Part shown: positions 54,791-64,000 of the stretch, in pieces
Numbering within the stretch: position 1 is the first letter of the stretch
Layout of the letters: each line of letters begins with the position of its first letter
Assembly: GCA_037176705.1 (NCBI GenBank)
Contig: CM073905.1
Coordinates: 28,056,986-28,120,985, forward strand
Length of the DNA: 64,000 nt
Direction: 5' to 3'
Source of the DNA: Molossus alvarezi
Lineage: Eukaryota > Chordata > Mammalia > Chiroptera > Molossidae
Translations under genes and position numbers: made by a program
Notes under the pieces: model-generated
Seen by the model: the letters and a program-made list of their open reading frames with translations, nothing else
Told to the model about the DNA's origin: nothing
Database searches by the model: none

Positions 54791-56059
54791 CGTGAAGAGG
54801 ACCCCCTCTGCTCCCTGAATTATCACAGTTCCCACCCGGACACGCGTCCTCGCCTGTAGACCGTCCCGTGCCGTTCCTTCTGCCCGAAATATGTTTCTCT
54901 CCTCCCTCCTCACCCCTTCCACCATCGCCTTAACTGGGGTGCCCTTTCTTCCCAAAAGGCAGCTCCGAAGCCCGGCTGGGTTGGATCCTCAGGGTCCCAC
55001 ACGGCCTGCCCTTCCCATCAAGGTGTGCATTTTGCCCAGATTGGCTTCGAGCCCATGAGGGGGTCATGGGTGAGGCTCCGGGAGGGTGGGACGTGGTGTC
55101 TGCACTCTGCCCAGCCACATGCCAGGCCCACCTGTGCACAGGTCCCCGCCCTCCCTCTCCCAGAAGGCCCTCGCCCGGGCACCGGGGAAGGTATGAACAC
55201 ATACTTGGCGAGGACCCGCTGCTGCTCACACACTCCACGGGGAACAACTTGATAAACCTCACAGCCACCTGGGAGGTAGCAGCATCCCCATTGTACAGAT
55301 GTGGAAACAGGCTCAGTGGTGAAGCCCCTCCTGAGGTCCCCTGGACGCACGGTGGGTCTGGGGACACGCACAGTGCGGGAGGCAGTGTGCTTCGGAAACC
55401 TTGTAGCAGCACCCACTGTGCGCCTCACCTGCTGCTGGGCCCCTTGGAACAATCGAGTCATCCTGCAGACATGGCATGATCATTACCCTCCTTCCACTGG
55501 TGGGGACACAGGCTCAGCTGGACAAGCAGCCCCACAGCCAGGCCAGCGGGGCCCGAAGCCCAGGCGGGGCCTTTCCTCCGCCCCAGCGGGGGTCCCGGGC
55601 AGCACTGAAGAGCATCTCAGGGCCAGGGAGGGCTGTGGGGGGGAGAAGGGGTCAGCCCACCGGCGACCCGCCTCCCCGTGGCAGGAACCGGTTGTGCCCA
55701 CGGACACACAGCACAGCTCACGGGCGAGGCAGTGGCTCCGCCGGTGACAGGCAGACTCCAGAGGGCTGGGCAGCGGGCGCGGAACCCGTGAGTGCCAGGA
55801 GACAGCCTCCAGCACAGCCGCGGCCTCCACCTCCCCGCCAGGCCCCTGCTGGGCTCTGTCCACAGAGCGAGGCCGAACCACCCAGCCAGCGAGGAAAGGG
55901 AGGCACCGAGCGGTAAAGGGGTAGACAGGCGGACACCCTCCAGGGCACTGTTCCAATGACGGGCGACAGCCAGCGCTGTAGAGGGTGGAGCCCCAGGCCC
56001 CCGTGCTGTGGACAGGTGACCTGGCACGATCTCTGGCATTTTCTCCTAAAGCTCAGCAT

Positions 56060-56490
56060 TCACCTCCCAGTGTCCCAGAGGTTCTGCTCACGGCATGTAC
56101 CCCGCAGAGTTGAATTCATGCACCGGGACCAGAGGACACTTGTATCAGCCCCAAACTGGAAGTGACACAAATGCCGTCACCAGGAGGCTGAGTGACTGTG
56201 ACGTAGTCACACGTGGACAGCACACACAGCCACCGGTCAGGCCTCCAAACAGCCCTGAGTGACAGGCTGACACCAGTGCGCGTGCATGGACACTCCGTCT
56301 CACCACGGACACGCACCGGGCACAGCCAGCCCGTGCAGTGACCAGACAGGAGAGCCGCTGGCCTGGGCGGGCGTGCAGGGGGTCTCGGGACACTGGCCGT
56401 GACCTGTCCCTTGACCCAGGTATTGTTACATGAGTGCGTCCCATTTGTGAAGGCTCAGGTGTGTGCTAGTTCCTTTATTTACTCTCCGAT
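56060..56490 (+). mobile_element. L1 LINE 3' fragment, CpG-rich and decayed
   Basis: CTCACGGCATGTACCCCGC, CAGCCCCAAACTGGAAGTGA, CACAAATGCCGTCACCAGG and GGTATTGTTACATGAGTGCG follow sense L1 text ('agccccaaactggaaacaacccaaatgtccatc'). It ends about 140 bases before the exon 3 acceptor. Confidence 0.6.
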
Positions 56491-56515
56491 CCCGCCTTTG
56501 ACAACTGAGAAGTGA

Positions 56516-57883
<1,368 letters not shown>

Positions 57884-59010
57884 GGCCTGCTTTGTGGATG
57901 CACGGACAGAGGGACAGGGCGCTGAGGGGAGGCAGGCCGAAGGACGGGGGTCAGCGCGCAGGGGCCCACTGGTGCCCACAGGGAAGCTGGCTGCTGCCAT
58001 GTCTGTCGAGGTTTGCAGGTGACCCTGCTCACCAAGGTCCCTTCCTGCGTCACACAGGGAGGCCCCGAGCTACTGCTGACCTCCAGGCCTTCCTCCGTCC
58101 ACACTGGCAGAGGGAGGGAGAGAGACCACTTAGAAACAGGAGTGGGTCTCTCTGCTCTCCCGGGAGAGGAGCTCAGGCCAGGGTGGGAGGCAGGAAGAAA
58201 TGAGATGGTTTAGAATCAGGGTGGGGTCAGAGAGCTTCTCCCCCTACAGGCTCCCCAGTCGCCTGGAGAAGGAGCAGAGGAATTCACTGCTCCCTCGTGT
58301 CCCCCACTGGCCAATCCGGTGAACACCACTCTGATAGAAGCTCCAGGGACCCCGGGTGGGGGGCTGCTGCCCCTCCTCTAGACTCCCCCCCATTCCTCCC
58401 CAACACAGAAAAATCACACCCCATTCCCGTTCCCCCTGGACTGCCACCTCCCCCTTCCCGTCACACAGCTTACAGGGCTGCTGGGCACAGCTCCAGGCTG
58501 TGCCCTGCACACGGGCACCTCGTCCAAGCAGACCCCACTCGCATCCTAGACTTGTATATTTATTACGGCAACTTTCCGAATCTCGAGGAAGGGGTGCCAT
58601 TTCCCTGTTCGCACAAAGGTACCCTTGGGGTGAACCACGGGCCTGTTGTCTCAGACCCCACCGAGGAACCCTACCTCGCCTTCTTCGGGGGCTCTTTCTT
58701 TGGAACCAGCGAGAGGGTAACCTACTGGTTTTAACTGGGAGGCCCAGTGCAACCCCTCTCCTGCCAGCTGCCCTCCAGGGCCTGCCCCGCACCACCGAGG
58801 GCCCCGTGAAGCCCCCAGGCCCGAATCCCCGTGCTGGCCCTCTGGCGCCGGAAGCGGTACTGTATCTCTCTCCAAGGCCTGTTCAAGCACTAAGTGCATT
58901 TACAAATCTCTGAGAATGTTTTTTTTTTTATACTAAAATTGACCATTATATTCTACTGTGAGAAGTGCAGTCTGCACTATATTGTTTTAAAAACTAAGAG
59001 AAAGAAAAAA
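57884..59010 (+). other. FAM222A: FAM222A 3' UTR (end approximate)
   Basis: This region follows the stop codon and contains no recognisable repeat over more than 1.1 kb, which is unusual for this window. It ends in an AU-rich stretch at 58917-59010. I find no AATAAA or ATTAAA between 57884 and 59050. The closest hexamer is ACTAAA at 58932-58937, a weak variant. The human 3' UTR is of similar length as I recall, so cleavage near 58950-59020 is likely but not shown. Confidence 0.65.
58932..58937 (+). promoter_or_regulatory. FAM222A: Candidate non-canonical poly(A) signal ACTAAA
   Basis: This is the only near-match to a poly(A) hexamer in the AU-rich end of the 3' UTR. It follows a run of T and is followed by TGT- and T-containing sequence at 58955-58990 that could serve as the downstream element. 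Confidence 0.3.
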
Positions 59011-59529
59011 AGGAAACACAGATGGTGTCTCGGCTGTGGGACTGGTTTGTAGCTTGTCTTGTGCTTTCTTCCTCCCCTTCAGAGTGGGACGCGCTGTCTC
59101 CTCGCAGACCAGGCGGAGCCCTGGAGCAGCGGGCCGGCACCTCCTGGCACCCGTAGTGCTGGGCCGCTGGGCATGCGGCGTTCCATTCACTCTTCCAGCT
59201 CTTTCGAGGTGGACACGTCGTTTGCCTTGTTCACGCGTCAGCCACTTGGTCAGGCCAGAGGTCTGTCCGTAGAGCAGCTGAGACAGAACCAGCCCAGAGC
59301 CCCCGGCTCCTTCCCTGAGGGGGGGCCTGGGGGGACATCCCCCTGCATCTCTAAGTTCCTTCCCAGCCCTTCTGTGCCTCGCGTGTTCTAGGCTCCCATG
59401 GAGGCAGGTGTGGCTGGGGCAGGCCCATGTAGCTGGGCTGTGGCCATGTCCCTGGCCAGCCCAGCATACACCCGCCCCAGGCTCCGGTGCCCAGGAATTT
59501 GCAGGCAACCACACTCACCCCAAGGAGCT

Positions 59530-59690
59530 CAGCATTTTTCAGGCACTTCCTGTGCTGGGCGTTTTCATACACTGTATTTCGTTAGGGCCTTACCACCCCT
59601 GGCAAGGTAATGAATTCTAGAGGAAGAAACCGAGGCTCAGAAATTGAGCGAAAGTTGGGGTTTGAACCCCACAGCGCGGACTCGTCCTCC
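59530..59690 (-). repeat. MIR SINE
   Basis: CACTTCCTGTGCTGGGCGTT, GAGGAAGAAACCGAGGCTCA and GTTGGGGTTTGAACCCCAC fit reversed MIR. Confidence 0.75.
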
Positions 59691-61011
59691 CATCTCCAGC
59701 AGCCGGCCAGCCGACATCTGGGCAGAGGGGCCTGGGTGTCTCCCCAGGTGCGGGCCTCCTCTCCCACACGTGCAGCTCTGCCTGGATGCCCGGCGTGCTG
59801 AGGTCCTGGCAGAGTGGGGAGAGGCAGTGCCCTGGATGCAACCCCGCAGGGAGGGCGGCCACCTCCTGAGTCCAGCCCCCAGCCTGGAAGCACATGGAGG
59901 AGGAAACGGAGGCTCCGAGCAGAAGGGGCCATGTCCAAGGGACCCAGTCCCTTCTGAGCCAGGTCAGGGAACCAAGCATGTCACCCGGTGCCCGGGGAAA
60001 CGGCCCTGCAGAGTGACAAGCTAGGAAAGGCAGTGCCGGTGGAAGGCAGGCGGCTGGGAGTGATCAGTGGTATGGGAACAGCAGCTGACAAGTGCTTTTC
60101 TGACCTCACGTAATTTAGTCTCGCAGCTCCCCTCCCAGTATGTAATAAAGTCCTCCCCATTTTACAGACGAGGAAGGGGGTGGAGAAGGCGAACACAGCC
60201 ACAGGGATGGGAAGAGGGAGCGGGCTCTGGCATCAACCCCATGCCCTGCATTAGGCTGTCTCCACCTTCAGACACAGCTGAAGCCCACCTGGGGGCAGAC
60301 AGCCAGCTTCTAGAGTGAGTGAGGTGTGGGTTCGAATCCTTCGCTGCTACTCTGGTGTCCCTGAACCATTCCATCCCCAAACAGACCAGACCTGGAATTC
60401 CGACAAAGCACCACGTGGGTACCTGGGAGGGGGCAGGGCACAGGGTCTACAGCCAGGTTTAGGGCTGAGCATTGGCCTGTGGCTCAGCTGGTCCCAGGGA
60501 CCACCACTGGGGCCACCTCAGCACCAACAATGTCAGGGTAGCCCAAGTCCCCGTGTCCTGGCCCCACCGCCAGGCCCACCCACACTGGGGCATCTGGAGA
60601 GGGAAGGAGGGGAGACCAGGCCAGGTCCCTCACATTTGCAAGTGAGGGCTGAGGAAACCTCCTATCTGGGAGACCTCCCCCTCTGCCAGGGCGGGGGGTC
60701 GGCAAGCAGGGCAGGTGGGGGCACATGGCACAGCCAGTCCGGCCCCGGCCCCGGCCCAGCAGGGGTTCTAGCCCTGTCCTGGCACAGGCTCCCTGGGTCC
60801 TTGGCGGGGTTCCTTCTCCCCGGGTGCCGAGCGAGCTGATCCCAAATGGCCCCCCAGCACCACGCCACTCCTGCCTTTATGCAGTCAATCACCTTTGATG
60901 ACAACCTGGAGCGTCGCAGGTGACAATGCGAATGTTACTATCACTGCTGCAATTACCGACGGCCCACAGTTACTGCAGGCAGATTGGTCACAGGTGCGGC
61001 GCTAAACAGTA

Positions 61012-61176
61012 CAGTAAGTCCTCACTTAACGTCCATAGAGTCTGTGGCTTTATGCAAAACGACATATGACGAAACCAATTTTACCACAGGCTAATCGACA
61101 CACGAGTTAAGTTCCTACAGCATCTCATCGGCATTAAAACGTCGTTGCACAAAACGCCCTTAGTGAGGGCCAGCTG
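61012..61176. mobile_element. MER8-like Tigger DNA element
   Basis: It starts CAGTAAGTCCTCACTTAACG after TA, passes through CATATGACGAAACCAATTTT, ACCACAGGCTAATCGACAC and GAGTTAAGTTCCTACAGC, and ends with a diverged inverse of its start (CAGCTGGCCCTCACTAAGGG on the minus strand). It is about 165 bases and non-coding. Confidence 0.7.
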
Positions 61177-61889
61177 CGTTTAGCTCTCACACCTTCGCAG
61201 GTGCACGCGATGAAGCTGAGGCTAGAGCGGCCCAGAGAAGGGCAGTCACTGGCTCAACGCCACACAGCTGAGGCTGGAGCGCGGCGCGGCAGCTGGGAAC
61301 GAGCACAGGCCTCCTGGCTCAGATTCTGAGCTCTTACTGGCCATGCTGTGACCAGAACATAAAACCACCCCCAAGCATGGCCCATTGGGCTCCAGAATCT
61401 TGGCCCAGCCTTGGGCCCCACACCCCTGGCTGTGGGGACTTCGTGCTTGATGAAGGAGCATAGGGGAGAACCTGCCATCCGGCCCAGACCCCCACCCCAG
61501 CTGCAGTCGCTCCCCTAAGTCTCTCCTGGGGCGCTAGACCCTCCCCTTTCCATTTAGCTGTCCTGGGCTCACCCCTCAGAGCTGTCCCATAGGGTAGCCA
61601 CTGTGGCAGGCACATGACCTTGACTATTATCACTGCTTACCGTCACAACAACCAGAAGAAGACCGCCACATCTTTCAGAGACATCAAAGCTGCCCCCAGA
61701 GGGGCGTGAGGGCTTTGGCGAATATACCGGAGGGACCGACACGGGGACACTCACCATCCAGGGTGGCTCCGTGTTTTCTTGACTCATGTCCCAGCCTGTA
61801 GAGCACGCCCCAGTTTCTGGGAAGGGAGAGCTGAGACCACTTCCACCCCTGACTTGCCTTCAGTGACTTCAAACTCCACTGCTTGGCTC

Positions 61890-62010
61890 CCAGCTGCAGC
61901 CAGGATTCCACGCCCGCGCCCACGCCCCACGCGGTTTTCTTGGGCACCTAGGTTCCACTGCGCCTGCGCGTCCGGACGTTCTTAAGGGGCCCCGGCGGTC
62001 CCTCCCCCCA
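61890..62010. promoter_or_regulatory. Small CpG cluster with NRF1-like site
   Basis: TGCGCCTGCGC (61959-61969) is one base from the NRF1 consensus. It sits in a short CpG-dense run with CGTCCGGACG (61969-61978). No exon, donor or ORF can be tied to it. Confidence 0.35.
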
Positions 62011-62326
62011 TAGGGGCTGCTGGTAGGTAGAACCGGGCCAGTGCAGTGGACGAACCCGGTGCACGAAAGGTTTTCTGTTTAAATCACCATCACCACCAGC
62101 TCGCTGGAGAGTGGCAGGAGGAGAGGAGGAAACAAACGAAAAACAAAAAAAACCTAGCCTCAGTATCCCAGACTCTATGTGTGACCTGGGACCATCTGCG
62201 TGGCCTCACTGAGCCTCAATTCTTGATTTGCCAAAAGGGGGTGGTGACACCTGAAAGGGGAATGGCACCAGGGGATATGTGACCAGGATGACAGGGCAAA
62301 TTAGTCCTGTGAGCGGCATCCTCCCT

Positions 62327-62380
62327 GGGGGACAGTGGGGACTAGTGGTTCCAGGGGGACAGTGGGGACTAGTTGTTCCA
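62327..62380. repeat. 27-bp tandem duplication
   Basis: Two adjacent units (62327-62353 and 62354-62380) begin GGGGGACAGTGGGGACTAGT and differ by one base, so the duplication is recent or polymorphic. Confidence 0.9.
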
Positions 62381-62475
62381 GTCCTGATACTGCTGGTCAC
62401 CAGTCTGTGGCCTTTGGCAAGTGATCGCCCTCTTTGAGCTGCCTGCCTCTCAACTTTGAAATGAGGTTGAGCGTA
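62375..62475 (+). repeat. MIR SINE fragment
   Basis: CCAGTCTGTGGCCTTTGGCA, AGTGATCGCCCTCTTTGAGC and CTTTGAAATGAGGTTGAGCG resemble MIR core. Confidence 0.55.
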
Positions 62476-63059
62476 GCAGTAAGAGATCAACCCCGCCCCC
62501 GACAGCACAGAGCCTGCTCCGTAAGAGGCCCCAAAAGTCGGGTGTGTTATTTCTGTCATCCCGTGGCCCAGCTGATTTTTACCTCGGATAGTGGGTTTCC
62601 AAGTCAAATGAGTTTGAGAAACAGATTCAGATCTTACCTCCCTCACTCTTGGAGTGACACTAATTACCTTAGTAAAGGCTCTGAAAAGTCCTGCAGGCAA
62701 CATATCCTGCCAATTCAACCAGCTTTCCCTAACTTTTTGATTACGTTTTTGTTTCTATTAACTTTCCAAGGAACAAACCAGACTTCAGGAAATACCGAGT
62801 CCTACCTCTTGAGTAAGTCCCTTCTCCTCTCCAGGTCTCAGTTTACCCAATTGCAACACAAAGACTCCTAGTGAGTTTGCAGCAGAACGAGAACTGGAAT
62901 TCAACCCTGACCTGGAGCTGGGCCTCGGTTCTGGGCCCACCACATCTTGAATGGTCTTTATACACCTGTCAAACTAGGCCCAAATGAAGGAAAAGACACC
63001 CCCCCCCCCAGGGGGAGAAAGGGAGCCCTCAATGGAGAAGCAGGGACGAGTACCCTCTT

Positions 63060-63150
63060 TCGAAAAAAAAAAGTTCAGAGAGGGGAGGTAACTTGCCTAA
63101 GGGCACACAGCAACTAGGGTCCTAGATGCTCCAGAGGCAGATCTAGGCTG
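63060..63150 (-). repeat. MIR SINE fragment
   Basis: TTCAGAGAGGGGAGGTAACT and TGCCTAAGGGCACACAGCAA are reversed MIR core, preceded by a poly-C run near 63001-63010 and a poly-A run near 63064-63072. Confidence 0.55.
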
Positions 63151-63305
63151 CCTTCTCTCCTTGTTGAAGGGGATGGGGTGGGGGTGGGCATATCCTGAGT
63201 CTTACAGCGTTGGGCACACATAACTGGGAGGTCTCTTCCCCACTATGTTGCTGGTTCCAAGTTTTCCTCAGGCCTCCTCCGATCCAGCCCTGGGTGTGAC
63301 TACGT

Positions 63306-63322
63306 CGACCCCTAGTGGCCAG
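63306..63322 (-). promoter_or_regulatory. CTCF-like site
   Basis: On the minus strand this reads TGGCCACTAGGGGTCGA, one base from the CTCF core CCACTAGGGGGC. It is not in a recognised repeat. Confidence 0.35.
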
Positions 63323-63649
63323 CCTCCAGGATCAGCTGCCCCACCCTGCTCAGGCCAAAGGCGAATCTTTGGGATCCAGCAGGTGCATCCCAAAGGTGGG
63401 TGGCTAAGAGCAAGGGGGACTCTCTGATGTCACTGAGTACCTTGAGGTGCTGAGAAGACTCTGAGCTGTGATCTGGGGAGCTGAGTTCAAGCTCCACCCA
63501 ACCTCTCCTGTCCTCACGTGTTAGAAGCCATTACAGCCTGTTGCTGGGTAGAAATGGACTGTGTGTGTGCTGTGCAGAGGCCAAAGACACTCCATTTTCA
63601 AAAATCCTGCCACCATCCAGAAAGTTTCTCCTCCTAAGACAAAGTGTAC

Positions 63650-63765
63650 AAATCCTGGCTCCACCATGTCCAGGCCAGGTGTCCTTAGGTAAGTGTGTGT
63701 ACTTCATTAGGTCTCGTCTGTAAAATGGGGATAAAAATGTGTTCTTGAATCTGCGTGAGTTGGGC
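63650..63765 (+). repeat. MIR SINE
   Basis: AAATCCTGGCTCCACCATGT and GTCTGTAAAATGGGGATAAA are MIR core. Confidence 0.7.
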
Positions 63766-64000
63766 AGAGTAATAGTAAACCCTGACCTTTAAACAAGAAA
63801 GGAAAATTATCTCAAACAATCATAAGAAGACCAGAGTTGGTTAATTCGGCTGCTCGATGGTATCATCCAGGATCCATGTCCTTTTCATCTTTCTGTTCCA
63901 CCTAGTCCTTTCCTGGTCACAAAATGGCTGCTGCAGTTCCAGACATCACATCCAGGTCCGACAGTGTCCAACAAAGGAGAGAACGGTACCTTCCTATAAT

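Larger units (their letters stand above)
59020..64000. other. Intergenic region downstream of FAM222A
   Basis: No gene is identifiable. The region holds MIR copies, a Tigger-like element, a small CpG cluster and short duplications, listed separately. 60.4-60.9 kb and 61.2-61.9 kb are GC-rich unique sequence with short random frames. In human, TRPV4 follows on the opposite strand, but no TRPV4-like coding text appears, so its 3' end probably lies beyond the window. Confidence 0.7.

Noticed and set aside
56194..56212. Near-palindrome GTGACTGTGACGTAGTCAC as a regulatory site
   Set aside because: It falls inside a decayed L1 fragment and the match to any one factor is weak.
59020..64000. TRPV4 3' end on the minus strand
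   Set aside because: Expected next by synteny in human, but none of the minus-strand frames here resembles TRPV4. It probably lies outside the window.

Overview
This is eukaryotic, specifically mammalian, DNA. One protein-coding gene can be supported, and almost everything else is intron, intergenic sequence and interspersed repeats. Eleven or twelve short tRNA-derived repeats have the structure of bat Ves SINEs: a Pol III A box and B box, a CT-rich middle, and either a CCTCGGGTGAGG or an AATCAATAAA tail. Several have clean target-site duplications. Together with abundant MIR, L2, old L1 and DNA-transposon fossils, this points to a bat, probably a vespertilionid or other Yangochiroptera. That placement rests on recognition, not on a search.

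The gene is FAM222A (aggregatin, formerly C12orf34), on the + strand. A CpG island at about 8500-9890 holds the promoter and a non-coding first exon. A 30-kb intron follows, then a small exon (39432-39559) with the start codon and the first 27 codons. After a 17-kb intron, a large terminal exon (from 56631) carries the rest of the protein, with the stop at 57881-57883 and a 3' UTR to about 59.0 kb. The two coding pieces join in phase across GT/AG sites to give 444 residues.

By region: 1-8460 is intergenic, rich in MIR and older repeats, with one Ves SINE. 8500-9890 is the promoter island. 9.9-39.4 kb is intron 1, which contains a second, smaller CpG-rich block (13.4-13.7 kb), several repeat-free AT-rich blocks that look like conserved regulatory elements, a composite RFX/CRE site at 31.46 kb, and a SINE-rich part from 28 kb. 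39.6-56.6 kb is intron 2. It begins with L2 and MIR, then holds about 3 kb of antisense L1, a Tigger DNA element split by a SINE, more L1 and Ves copies, an AT-rich putative conserved block at 53.87-54.36 kb, and an L1 3' end just before exon 3. 59-64 kb is intergenic and contains a Tigger/MER8-like element, MIRs and a small CpG cluster with an NRF1-like site. In human the next gene on this side is TRPV4, but no TRPV4 coding sequence is visible here.

I see no bacterial system, CRISPR array, intact transposase, structural RNA gene or second protein-coding gene. Long ORFs elsewhere are stop-poor shadows of GC-rich DNA or run through SINEs. The most promising unusual signals are regulatory: paired inverted ZNF143/SIX5-type motifs at the promoter, an RFX palindrome abutting a perfect CRE, minimal uORFs in the 5' exon, CTCF-like cores in one Ves subtype, and a local 70-bp duplication flanking a SINE.
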